From an uncultured Collinsella sp. (GTDB lineage: Bacteria; Actinomycetota; Coriobacteriia; Coriobacteriales; Coriobacteriaceae), in the NCBI GenBank assembly GCA_902465015.1, contig CABQLK010000039.1, positions 1-17,305 of the forward strand: 17,305 bases of DNA, in the 5' to 3' direction. Position numbers and translations under genes: made by a program. Of the stretch, positions 1-7,108 are shown in pieces. Numbering within the stretch: position 1 is the stretch's first letter; each line of letters begins with the position of its first letter. The notes under the pieces were generated by a model. It was given only the letters and a program-made list of their open reading frames with translations. It was not told the origin of the DNA and made no database searches.

Positions 1-43
1 TAAAGCTTTTACAGTCATTCATCCTGCGTTTTCGCAAATCTTA

Positions 44-80
44 AACCCCTCCAGACGCTCAAATCACATCTGAAGGGGTT
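44..80. terminator. Bidirectional intrinsic terminator candidate at left edge
   Basis: The arms AACCCCTCCAGA (44-55) and TCTGAAGGGGTT (69-80) pair with one mismatch around a 13-nt loop. GATTTT follows on the plus strand and TTTAAGATTTG on the minus strand, so either direction has a U-rich tail. It could end the minus-strand operon at 178 as well as a plus-strand gene lying outside the window. Confidence 0.55.
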
Positions 81-91
81 GATTTTGCTGC

Positions 92-104
92 GACTAAATT
101 AGTC
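92..104. repeat. Short perfect palindrome GACTAA-A-TTAGTC
   Basis: A 6+1+6 perfect inverted repeat lies between the two hairpins downstream of the kinase gene. Its size and symmetry would suit a dimeric regulator site, but no gene start nearby within the window would use it. It may belong to a neighbour outside the window or be chance. Confidence 0.25.
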
Positions 105-138
105 ACAGTACTCATATTTGGCATTTTTTGCACACCGA

Positions 139-170
139 GTCCCGGGGAGGCACCCGCACCTCCCCGGGAC
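139..170 (-). terminator. GC-rich hairpin terminating the glycated amino-acid operon
   Basis: A perfect 12-bp stem (GTCCCGGGGAGG, 139-150, with its complement at 159-170) and an 8-nt loop start 8 nt past the stop codon at 178. There is no U-run on the minus strand after it. It may therefore act as a 3' stabilising hairpin, with the U-rich hairpin at 44-80 finishing termination. Confidence 0.5.
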
Positions 171-177
171 CGCTCGG

Positions 178-1041
178 CTATTCGACGATTGGTGCTCCGT
201 GACCCCAAGAACCTTCCATGCCGCACACGGTCGAAGCAAACCCAGCAGCAAAGTCGAGCGCGCGCTCGATGGCCTCGGCGCCATCCTCACCACGCTTGAC
301 GGAATCGAGATAGCACATCAAAAACGAGGTGAGGAACGAGTCGCCCGCCCCCATGGTGTCCTTCATGTCCGTCACCGGTTTAGCCAGCTGGCGGTAATAA
401 CGCTCGCCGTCGTAAGCAATGCAGCCCTCGGCGCCCGCCGTAGCCGACACAAAACGCGGACCCAGACCCTTCACCCATGCCAGACGCTCGCGAATCTCGT
501 CCTCGCTCGCGGCATCCGCCGCACTAAAGAAAGCGAAATCGACGTAGGGCGCAATCTGCTCGTAGTACTCGTCGGTGGAGTCGTCCGAAAAGTCAAAAGA
601 GACCGTGACGCCCGCAGCCTTCAACTTGGGCAGCTCGCGCTCGGTAAAGCAGTAGTTGCCCGAATGAACCACATCGAACTGCTTCATGTACGCAAGGTCA
701 AAGCGATCAAGGACATAGCGCGCATCGCCACGGATACCGCCCTCGTTGGAGCCAAGGAAGACACGGTCACCGTCAACGACGGTCACGCGAGCCGCCCCGT
801 TCTCGCCAATCATCTGCTCGCACTTGTCAAGCTCGATACCCTCATCCTCGAGGCTTGCAATGACATGCTCGGCAGCGGCGTCATTGCCAAAAATGCCCAT
901 GTATGCAGAGCGTGCGGCACCGCATTTCTTGGCATAAACGGCGAAGTTCACCGCATTGCCGCCGGGATACATGGTGTGGATATGCTCGTAGCGATCGACG
1001 ACGTTGTCGCCAAATCCGAGCGCGTTAACGTTAAATGCCAT
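178..1041 (-). CDS. frlD: PfkB-family sugar kinase, fructoselysine 6-kinase-like (FrlD)
   Basis: A 287-residue carbohydrate kinase of the PfkB/ribokinase family. The N-terminal sugar-binding motif PGGNAVNFA is at residues 26-34. The ATP/catalytic motif DTMGAGDSF is at 228-236, with D234 as the expected general base. E. coli FrlD is about 260 residues, so the length fits. The family phosphorylates the C6 hydroxyl of the sugar moiety of an Amadori compound in the cytoplasm. The FrlD assignment rests mainly on the adjacent FrlB-type deglycase: its stop is 14 nt upstream of this ATG, and this gene has a good ribosome site (AAGGGG, 8 nt spacing). It is the last gene of the operon. The exact substrate (fructoselysine or another glycated amino acid) cannot be read from sequence, and a generic ribokinase-like role is the alternative. 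Confidence 0.8.
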   Translation of the reverse strand: MAFNVNALGFGDNVVDRYEHIHTMYPGGNAVNFAVYAKKCGAARSAYMGIFGNDAAAEHVIASLEDEGIELDKCEQMIGENGAARVTVVDGDRVFLGSNEGGIRGDARYVLDRFDLAYMKQFDVVHSGNYCFTERELPKLKAAGVTVSFDFSDDSTDEYYEQIAPYVDFAFFSAADAASEDEIRERLAWVKGLGPRFVSATAGAEGCIAYDGERYYRQLAKPVTDMKDTMGAGDSFLTSFLMCYLDSVKRGEDGAEAIERALDFAAGFASTVCGMEGSWGHGAPIVE

Positions 1042-1055
1042 GGCCTTTGCCCCTT

Positions 1056-2024
1056 CTAGTACTCGACAACACCCATATAGCGGCGGAAATCGGGATCGTG
1101 ATCAAACACCTTGCCGCGTGCGGCGCGCAGCTCGCAGTTCATGGCGTAGAACAGCACCGGGTCCAGATAGGCACGGACGCTCGCCGGCACGGCTTCCATA
1201 CCGTACTCCTTGGCATCAAGCACCATCAGCGTATCGGTATGCGTCTTAAGGAACGCCAGGGCGCGCTCGTCCATAGCACGGCACTCGCTGGAGCCCATCT
1301 GCAGGAAGTAAAAAACGCCATCCTGAGTAGCCTCGAAGGGGCCGTGGAAGTACTCGGCAGAGTGGATGTAGCTGCAGTGCTGCCACTGCATCTCCATAAG
1401 AGAGCAGATAGCGAAACCGTAGGTCTGGCTAAAGTTGGGACCGCTGCCCAGAATGTAGAAGAACTCGTGCTCCTGGCAAAGCTTGGCAAAACGATCGCCC
1501 AGCTCGGCATTTACCTTCTCGCGTGCCGGAGGAAGAATCTTATCCATCTCAGCAATACCGGCATACATATCGGCAAGATCGGCGTAGCCCTCCTGCTGAT
1601 CGAGCAGCTCGGCCGCAAGCGACAGCGAAATGCCAGCGGGGACCTCGGCCTGCGGCACGCCCTCGCCCCACGGGTAGACCCACGTGGTCCACTTGCCGGA
1701 GTCAATCTTGGATCCAGCGTTGTCGGTCTGGGCGATCACCGTAGCGCCGGCAGCAAGGGCAATCTCACAGCCCTCGACGACCTCGGGGGTGTTGCCACTG
1801 TGGCTGCAAGCAATGACCAGGGATTTCTCACCCAAGCGGCGCGGGCGCATGATATCAAACTCGCGAGCCGTATAGATATACGAAGTGAAGGTGGTTGCCT
1901 CGCGCTGCAGAAGCTCATGAGCCGGGATCAAATCGATCATGGAGCCACCGCAAGCAATCCAGTAGACGCTGTCGAACTTGCCCTTCTCGGCAATTGCCTC
2001 TTTGATCAGGTCGTGTGCGTTCAT
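1056..2024 (-). CDS. frlB: SIS-domain Amadori-product deglycase (FrlB-like)
   Basis: A 322-residue protein with two SIS (sugar isomerase) domains. The first carries the phosphosugar-binding stretch CSHSGNTPEVV near residues 73-83. The family cleaves a 6-phosphorylated fructosamine into glucose-6-phosphate and the free amino acid. The catalytic Glu/His pair, spaced 16 residues apart in GlmS and E. coli FrlB, is present as E211 (LMEMQW) and H227 (EYFHGP). The C-terminus DHDPDFRRYMGVVEY closely resembles my recollection of the E. coli FrlB end. The start chosen is the ATG at 2024, preceded by AAAGGA with 7-nt spacing; an upstream in-frame start at 2057 has no such site. It sits 62 nt after the epimerase gene and 14 nt before the kinase gene. 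The FraB subgroup (fructose-asparagine) is the main alternative. Confidence 0.85.
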   Translation of the reverse strand: MNAHDLIKEAIAEKGKFDSVYWIACGGSMIDLIPAHELLQREATTFTSYIYTAREFDIMRPRRLGEKSLVIACSHSGNTPEVVEGCEIALAAGATVIAQTDNAGSKIDSGKWTTWVYPWGEGVPQAEVPAGISLSLAAELLDQQEGYADLADMYAGIAEMDKILPPAREKVNAELGDRFAKLCQEHEFFYILGSGPNFSQTYGFAICSLMEMQWQHCSYIHSAEYFHGPFEATQDGVFYFLQMGSSECRAMDERALAFLKTHTDTLMVLDAKEYGMEAVPASVRAYLDPVLFYAMNCELRAARGKVFDHDPDFRRYMGVVEY

Positions 2025-2086
2025 ATCCAGTTCCTTTCTTGTTTGGTCCACAATCAATGACGTTGGTTGCGTGGCCGATAGTTGTT

Positions 2087-2938
2087 TTAGTCAATCAGAT
2101 ATTTCTCGAATGCGGCCATGTTCTTGGCATCTGCCGCCGCCGGGTCATCATAGTAACGACCGTCCGTGATTTCCTGGCCCAGCATGCCGTCGAAACCATG
2201 GGCGTTGAGCGTGGCAACGAAGGCGTCCATATCGTGCTTGCCATCGCCCCACACCAGATGGCCATACGGATCACCGTCGATAAAGTGCATCTCGTGAATT
2301 GCCCCATCACCAAAGGCGGCAAACCAGTCCTCGAGCGTCTCGCCTGCAACGCCCATCGCGGTTGTATCAACCATGGGCTGTAAGTACGGGCTCGCGACCT
2401 CGTCAATCATGCGCTTCGCATCGGAAACCGTCGTCACAAGGTTGCTCTCCTCGGGACGCAGGCTTTCCATCGTAAGCACCAGACCGTGCTCGCCGGCATA
2501 CTCCGCCAGAATGGACATGTGCTCGCGGCTGCGCTTCCAGGCTTCCTCGCGGTCCTCGTCCCAGTCGCCCCAGCCCGAGTTGACGGACATACGGTCGCAC
2601 CCAAGTACCTCGGCAAGCTCAATGCCGTGCTTAAAGTACGCCAGGCTGCGCTGTTCATGCAGCGGTTTGCGTGCGCAGTATTGCCAAGGATAGACAACAT
2701 TCTCGGGGCACAGAGTACGATACCTAAGCCCACGGTCTGCAGCTTTTTTCGCCAGGACCTCAGCCTCAAAGTAGCCCGTATGGTCGAGTGTCACATGCGG
2801 CTCCGCACACCACAGCTCAATGGACTCAAAGCCCAAACGCTGCTGCACATCAAGGAAGTAATCGAGCGACCACATGATGTAGTGGATATTCATGCCCGCA
2901 ATCTGTTCGCGGCGCAGCGTCGGCTTGGATTCAGACAT
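2087..2938 (-). CDS. TIM-barrel sugar (phosphate) isomerase/epimerase, FrlC-like
   Basis: A 283-residue member of the AP-endonuclease-2-like xylose isomerase TIM-barrel superfamily. Four expected metal/catalytic ligands are visible: E158 (TMESL), D191 (MVDTT), H218 (EMHFID) and E256 (GQEIT). Stretches around CPENVVYPW (77-85) and RPEESNLV (161-168) align by eye with E. coli FrlC (fructoselysine 3-epimerase). In the Frl pathway that enzyme interconverts psicoselysine and fructoselysine, widening the substrate range. Its ribosome site AAGGAGG lies 6 nt before the ATG, and only one base separates this start from the amidohydrolase stop. A different ketose epimerase activity is possible. Residue conservation and context favour the Amadori-product role. 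Confidence 0.72.
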   Translation of the reverse strand: MSESKPTLRREQIAGMNIHYIMWSLDYFLDVQQRLGFESIELWCAEPHVTLDHTGYFEAEVLAKKAADRGLRYRTLCPENVVYPWQYCARKPLHEQRSLAYFKHGIELAEVLGCDRMSVNSGWGDWDEDREEAWKRSREHMSILAEYAGEHGLVLTMESLRPEESNLVTTVSDAKRMIDEVASPYLQPMVDTTAMGVAGETLEDWFAAFGDGAIHEMHFIDGDPYGHLVWGDGKHDMDAFVATLNAHGFDGMLGQEITDGRYYDDPAAADAKNMAAFEKYLID

Positions 2939-2939
2939 C

Positions 2940-4523
2940 CTATGCCTCCTTATTTCGATCGAACACGATTTGTCCGTCCGACATCGTCATATCAACCGAA
3001 AGATCGCGTGCGTCGCGATAATCGAGGTCGAACACATCCCGATCGAGCACGCAGATATCAGCAAGCTTGCCGACCTCGAGCGTACCCAGCTCGTCTTCGC
3101 GCATCAGATCGTACGCGCCCCCGGCAGTCCAAGCACGCAAGAGCTCGACAAGCGTCAGCGCGTTGGCCTCATTCACGGGCAGTCCATCGTCGAAGTATCC
3201 GCCGCACGCACTGTAGATTGACTCGCCCAGGCTCGGAATCAGCAGCGGCAAATCCGTACCACAGCACACCGTGCATCCGGAATCTTCCATGCCGCGGCGA
3301 TTCCAGCTGTGCAAAAGTCGCGTCTTGCCAATTTGTCGACGCATCATCGACAGGCAATCCTCGCGCCGGTCCAGCGTCAGAATCTGCGGATAGACCTCGC
3401 AAATTCCACCTAACTTGCCAAACTCGACAAGATCGGTCGGGTCAGAGTTCTCGAGATCGGTAATCGCATGGCGACGAAACATCCGTCCATGCTCGTCTCG
3501 AGGCAGCGAGGCATAGAGCGCCACGGTGCGGCGAACGGCGCCATCGCCCTGGCAATGCAAGGAATATCGAAAGCCGTCAGCATCAATTGCACGCAGCTCG
3601 TTCTCAATCAGATCCCACTCGGGCTCCTCGACGACCGTCTTGCCGGCAGCGCCCGCATCGGCCGAGTCCTCATAGGGGTCAATCATCTCGGCAAGCCCCG
3701 CCCATACGCCGCGATCGGTCATACGGTTGAAGCCAGAAAAACGAACGAACGGTCCCCGGAAGCGCTCTCGTGCCTCGCGAGCATATGCCAGATTTGCACC
3801 AGCGCCCACCGGCTGCGACATCATAGAGACGCGAACCGTCAGCTCACCAGATTCCTCACGGCGAGCCATTTCGTCGGCAAAACCGTAGTAGTCATCAAAC
3901 GCCATCTCCTTGATGGCGGTAACGCCGCGCTCGTTAAGCATGCTCATGTAGTCCGAATACCCCGCACGCACCTCGGGCAGCGCGAGGAAATCGCTCATCA
4001 TGCGCCAGATCTTCTCGGCATAGCACGCCTGGGGTGTAAAGCCGTATCGCGCACTGGCGGCAACATTGAGAACGCAGGTCTCCGCGCCCGGTGTAAAGCA
4101 GACGACAGGGATATCACCAAAACACTCGTCAAACACAGCTGCTGTATTTGCGTTCTCGGCATCCGATGCCAACGTTTCGGGCAGGCTGTGGCCAAAAGCC
4201 GCCGCGCAATCCGGATGATCATCTTTCCATGCACGCAAGAGCGACACGGTCTCTTTGGCATCGGCGACGCCGGATAGATCAGACCCCAACGTCCGCAGCG
4301 CCCAGCCCGTATAGAAGGTATGCACATCGATCAGGCCAGGCATGACGGTGCGGTCGCCCAGGTCAACTACCTCGTCCGCTTGGGTCAAATACGAAGCTAC
4401 CTCACACTTGGTGCCAACCGCCTCAATTCGATTGCCACGGACCGCTACGAAACCTTCGAACGGCAGGTCCCCCGTACCGGTAAAGACGCTCTTAGACGTC
4501 AGGACCGTTAAACGATCAGACAT
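2940..4523 (-). CDS. YtcJ-type metal-dependent amidohydrolase
   Basis: A 527-residue amidohydrolase of the amidohydrolase_3/YtcJ group. Recognisable parts are the N-terminal beta-sandwich strand, the barrel entrance MPGLIDVHTF (about 61-70), LHCQGDGAV (the usual H-x-x-GD-x-A-V region), RHAITD, the CGTDLP metal-site loop, and the C-terminal GTLEVGKLADICVLD typical of cyclic amidohydrolases. The usual H-x-H of the first strand reads H68-T-F70, so one metal-ligand His is replaced by Phe. The start is the ATG at 4523 (AGGTGG, 5 nt spacing) rather than the GTG at 4532 that abuts the transporter stop. Its role in the operon is inferred: it may deacylate or hydrolyse a blocked or peptide-linked glycated amino acid, or a cyclic derivative. 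The substrate is unknown. Confidence 0.75.
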   Translation of the reverse strand: MSDRLTVLTSKSVFTGTGDLPFEGFVAVRGNRIEAVGTKCEVASYLTQADEVVDLGDRTVMPGLIDVHTFYTGWALRTLGSDLSGVADAKETVSLLRAWKDDHPDCAAAFGHSLPETLASDAENANTAAVFDECFGDIPVVCFTPGAETCVLNVAASARYGFTPQACYAEKIWRMMSDFLALPEVRAGYSDYMSMLNERGVTAIKEMAFDDYYGFADEMARREESGELTVRVSMMSQPVGAGANLAYAREARERFRGPFVRFSGFNRMTDRGVWAGLAEMIDPYEDSADAGAAGKTVVEEPEWDLIENELRAIDADGFRYSLHCQGDGAVRRTVALYASLPRDEHGRMFRRHAITDLENSDPTDLVEFGKLGGICEVYPQILTLDRREDCLSMMRRQIGKTRLLHSWNRRGMEDSGCTVCCGTDLPLLIPSLGESIYSACGGYFDDGLPVNEANALTLVELLRAWTAGGAYDLMREDELGTLEVGKLADICVLDRDVFDLDYRDARDLSVDMTMSDGQIVFDRNKEA

Positions 4524-4532
4524 CACAACCAC

Positions 4533-5996
4533 CTACACCGGAAGCATGCCAGAGATTGCCGTTACGATCAGGCCAAAGACGACCATGAAAATGAAGAACT
4601 TCCAAATGGTCTTCCACCATTGGCCAAACGAAATCTTAGCCACGGCAAGACCGGCGACCGTCATGCCCGCCACGGGGCTGATGGTGTTGATGGTCTGGTT
4701 GGCAAACTGAAGCGCGGTGACGGCCGCCTCGGGATTGAGGCCCATGAGCTCGGTCAGGGGGCCCATAACGGGCATGGTGAGCGCCGCCAGGCCAGAACTC
4801 GAGGGAACCAGCAAAGAGAGCAGGCCAAGGACGATATACATAAACGTGGTGTAGACGGCGGCGGGTGCACCGGCGAGCGCAGTAGCGAGCGTCTGGAGAA
4901 TGGTGTCGATGATCATGCCACCCTCGGCGATGACCAGAATGCCGCGAGCGATACCGATAACGATGGCGGCGTACGCAAAGTCGGCGAGACCCTTAACGAA
5001 CTCCTCAGCGATCGTCTGCTGGTCAAGACCGCCCAGGATACCGGCAAGCAAGCCCATGCCAAGGAACACGGCGGAAATCTCATTCATGTACCAGCCCTGG
5101 GTAACAAGACCCCAGACGATGATGCCCATACCGCAAGCAAAATCGATAAGCACGAGCTTCTGACGGATAGTGAACTCTTCCTCGATGGAGGCATCGGTCA
5201 CGGAAAACTCAACACGCTTGAGCTTATCGTCCTCGTACGTAATGGACGACTCGGGATTTTTCTTTACACGCATGGCGTAGCGCATGGCCCATGCGATACC
5301 GACGGCAGTGAAGATGACCCAAGAAACGGCGCGCAGCCACAGCTGAGGATTGCCCTCGATACCAATGATGCCTTGGGCGATCAAAACATTAAACGGGTCG
5401 ATGGTCGAAGCACAATATCCCAGGTTAGGACCAAGGAAGCAGATGATAAACGCCGTCATCGAGTCATACCCGATACCCATCATGATGGGAATGAAGATGG
5501 CATAGAACGGTAGGGCTTCCTCAGACATACCAAACGTAGTGCCGCAAATGGACAGCAGCGTCATCGTGATGGGAATGATGAGGATGTCCTTGTTCTTGAG
5601 CTTTTTAATCACACGGCTCATGCCGGCATTCAAAGCGTTGGTCTTGGTGATGATTGCGAACGATCCGCCAATCAATAAGACGAACGCAACGACGTCGGCA
5701 GCCTCCTGGATGCCCTTGGTGGGCGCTTGCAGGACCGCGAAGATATCCTGACCCAGATTGATGGTCTCGCCGGTCTCGGAATCGGTGTAGTTCTTATCGA
5801 CCTGTTCATAGGTTCCAGCAACGGCGACTTCACGCTCGCCCGCCGCTGTCGAAATCGTCTTGCGCTGATACTGACCGGAGGGAACGATCCAAGTCAGAAC
5901 CGCGAAGACAACGATCAGCAAGAACATGATCGTATAGACATGCGGTAATTTGAACTTAAAACGTCTGTTTGTCTTCTTCGCCTTCGTATCTGACAT
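4533..5996 (-). CDS. YfcC-family (DcuC-like) membrane carrier, probable glycated amino-acid importer
   Basis: A 487-residue polytopic membrane protein of the YfcC / C4-dicarboxylate anaerobic-carrier-like family, with roughly twelve hydrophobic segments. A basic cytoplasmic N-terminus precedes the first segment (YTIMFLLIVVFAVLTWIV). Family signatures include CGTTFGMSEEALPFYAIFIP and VPSSSGLAALTMPVMGPL. A soluble loop of about 75 residues after the first segment and an acidic/basic loop near the middle are visible. The start at 5996 has GGAGG with 6-nt spacing; the upstream extension to 6056 lacks one. It is the first gene of the operon, directly after the predicted promoter. Import of fructoselysine or a related Amadori compound is inferred from the kinase and deglycase genes. 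YfcC proteins are otherwise usually annotated as amino-acid or dicarboxylate carriers. Confidence 0.8.
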   Translation of the reverse strand: MSDTKAKKTNRRFKFKLPHVYTIMFLLIVVFAVLTWIVPSGQYQRKTISTAAGEREVAVAGTYEQVDKNYTDSETGETINLGQDIFAVLQAPTKGIQEAADVVAFVLLIGGSFAIITKTNALNAGMSRVIKKLKNKDILIIPITMTLLSICGTTFGMSEEALPFYAIFIPIMMGIGYDSMTAFIICFLGPNLGYCASTIDPFNVLIAQGIIGIEGNPQLWLRAVSWVIFTAVGIAWAMRYAMRVKKNPESSITYEDDKLKRVEFSVTDASIEEEFTIRQKLVLIDFACGMGIIVWGLVTQGWYMNEISAVFLGMGLLAGILGGLDQQTIAEEFVKGLADFAYAAIVIGIARGILVIAEGGMIIDTILQTLATALAGAPAAVYTTFMYIVLGLLSLLVPSSSGLAALTMPVMGPLTELMGLNPEAAVTALQFANQTINTISPVAGMTVAGLAVAKISFGQWWKTIWKFFIFMVVFGLIVTAISGMLPV

Positions 5997-6055
5997 AGAT
6001 ACCTCCAAAGAACTCGAGACTGCATCGCATCTCGCTTCAACGCTTGCACAAGGCA

Positions 6056-6082
6056 AACGTTCTATGACGTTCTATAGATTAC
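6056..6082. promoter_or_regulatory. Candidate GntR/HutC operators at the operon start site
   Basis: ACGTTCTAT occurs twice with a 10-bp period (6057-6065, 6067-6075). AACGT-N6-ACGTT also forms an inverted repeat (6056-6071). The HutC-subfamily consensus GT-Nx-TATA-Ny-AC is approximated by GTTCTATGAC (6059-6068) and matched by GTTCTATAGATTAC (6069-6082). The sites cover the predicted -10 and start region, which fits repression by the adjacent GntR protein relieved by a pathway intermediate. This is inference from pattern and position. Confidence 0.5.
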
Positions 6083-6104
6083 CAGCAGCTTTTCCCGTCA
6101 TCAA
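6076..6104 (-). promoter_or_regulatory. Predicted promoter of the glycated amino-acid operon
   Basis: On the minus strand, -35 TTGATG (6099-6104) and -10 TAATCT (6076-6081) are separated by 17 bp, with an extended -10 TG one base upstream. The start would fall near 6069, giving a leader of about 70 nt before the carrier gene. The -10 is imperfect, so the extended element carries weight in this call. Confidence 0.45.
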
Positions 6105-6165
6105 GATAATTTCAAACTGATTGCCGCAACGCGGTTGAACGGTTGCGTTCGCACCGTGAACGGTA

Positions 6166-6203
6166 TGGAAACGCCCGGTGAGATGATCCACCGGGCGTTT
6201 CCA
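6166..6203 (-). terminator. Intrinsic terminator of the gntR gene
   Basis: A perfect 15-bp stem (TGGAAACGCCCGGTG, 6166-6180, with its complement at 6189-6203) and an 8-nt loop lie 11 nt past the gntR stop. The tail has only a short T run (GCGTTTCC). It insulates gntR from the operon promoter about 60 bp downstream. Between them, CGCAAC (6125-6130) and GTTGCG (6142-6147) form a spaced inverted repeat that could be a further regulator site. Confidence 0.65.
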
Positions 6204-6214
6204 TTCGCAATGTC

Positions 6215-6958
6215 CTAGATGTCAAAAACGTAGCGAGACCCAACGATCCGCTGACGACCGATGATAAACGGCCGCCGTTGCTCATCGAAAAAGAAGGCTT
6301 CCATATAAAACAAGGGTTCGCCAACGGGAACCGCCAGCAACCGAGCGACCTCGGGCGATGCGCACGCGATCTCGAGCGTGCACGGGTCGGTAAACGCGGG
6401 CATGCGGCCCGTCTGGTTGCGCACGAACTCAAAAATGGATTGGTTAGATAGAGGCGCCGTTGATAGATAGGCGTTGTCCTCGTAAACGTATATGTTGTTC
6501 TCGAGCATGACGGGGACGCCATCGGCAGTACGCACACGCTCGACGCAAATCAAGTCAGTTCCAACGGGAACACCAAAGAACTGTGCTTCGGTAGAATCCG
6601 CCGGCAGTATCTTTCTCGAAATGACACACGCCCCCGGTTCCATTCCGTTAACGCGGCATGCGTCCGAAAAACTCTGGACGTCATCCTTCTGGCGAATCTT
6701 GCGCTTGAGCTTGGGGGCATTGACGAACGTGCCTTTCCCCTGTCGCTTCGTTAGATAGCCCTGCTGGACGAGCTCCTCAATAGCGCGTCGCACGGTAACG
6801 CGGCCAACTTTATAGCTCTCAGCCAATTCGAATTCGTTGGGTATCCGCGCGCCTGCCTTGTAAACGCCGGAGTTGATTTCGTTTTTAATGATATCAATGA
6901 CCTGTTGGTACAGCGGTATCGCTGCTTTACCGTCAGTTAGCCCTTCAGTCGGTGGCAT
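6215..6958 (-). CDS. GntR-family regulator, HutC/UTRA subfamily
   Basis: A 247-residue transcription factor. The N-terminal winged helix-turn-helix (about 16-80) shows the GntR hallmarks IPNEFELAESYKVGRVTVRRAI and GYLTKRQGKGTFV. The C-terminal UTRA ligand domain (about 100-245) includes the typical hexad around ICVERVRTADGVPVMLENNIY. UTRA regulators bind sugar or amino-sugar phosphates or related effectors. Its position directly upstream of, and on the same strand as, the Amadori-product operon makes it the likely local regulator, with the effector probably a phosphorylated glycated amino acid (inference). The ribosome site is GGGAGAGGG 4-8 nt before the ATG. YurK/FrlR-type regulators of Bacillus frl genes belong to the same broad group. 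Confidence 0.85.
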   Translation of the reverse strand: MPPTEGLTDGKAAIPLYQQVIDIIKNEINSGVYKAGARIPNEFELAESYKVGRVTVRRAIEELVQQGYLTKRQGKGTFVNAPKLKRKIRQKDDVQSFSDACRVNGMEPGACVISRKILPADSTEAQFFGVPVGTDLICVERVRTADGVPVMLENNIYVYEDNAYLSTAPLSNQSIFEFVRNQTGRMPAFTDPCTLEIACASPEVARLLAVPVGEPLFYMEAFFFDEQRRPFIIGRQRIVGSRYVFDI

Positions 6959-6988
6959 ATACCCTCTCCCAGCACAATTAAGTCTAAA

Positions 6989-7025
6989 GCGGGCCCAAGG
7001 GCATTCAGCAAGCCCTTAAGCCCGC
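6989..7025 (-). promoter_or_regulatory. Interrupted hairpin just upstream of gntR
   Basis: GCGGGC and AAGGGC on one arm pair with GCCCTT and GCCCGC on the other, separated by one 2-nt mismatch and closed by a 9-nt loop. It ends 30 nt before the gntR ATG. It may be a second terminator for the HAD gene at 7109 or a 5' leader attenuator of gntR. The minus-strand tail (GCTTTAGACTTAATT) is only moderately U-rich. No convincing promoter fits between it and gntR. Confidence 0.4.
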
Positions 7026-7085
7026 ATTAGCTTAAAGTATGCTAGGTGTCGCACCAAAATGTCGGCTATTTACTCATCAGACCCG

Positions 7086-7106
7086 AAAAACGCGCAACTA
7101 CCGCGC
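7086..7106 (-). terminator. Terminator of the HAD phosphatase gene
   Basis: On the minus strand a short stem (AGCGCG with CGCGTT, one G-T wobble) and a 7-nt loop are followed by a run of five T. It starts directly after the stop codon at 7109. Confidence 0.5.
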
Positions 7107-7108
7107 TC

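Noticed and set aside
1035..2060. 341-codon plus-strand frame opposite frlB
   Set aside because: Shadow of the FrlB-like gene; the translation is repetitive in hydrophobic/Ala content and resembles no family.
2486..3463. 325-codon plus-strand frame spanning the epimerase and amidohydrolase genes
   Set aside because: It crosses the boundary of two well-supported genes on the other strand, has no ribosome site, and its second half is Arg/Ser/Pro-rich noise.
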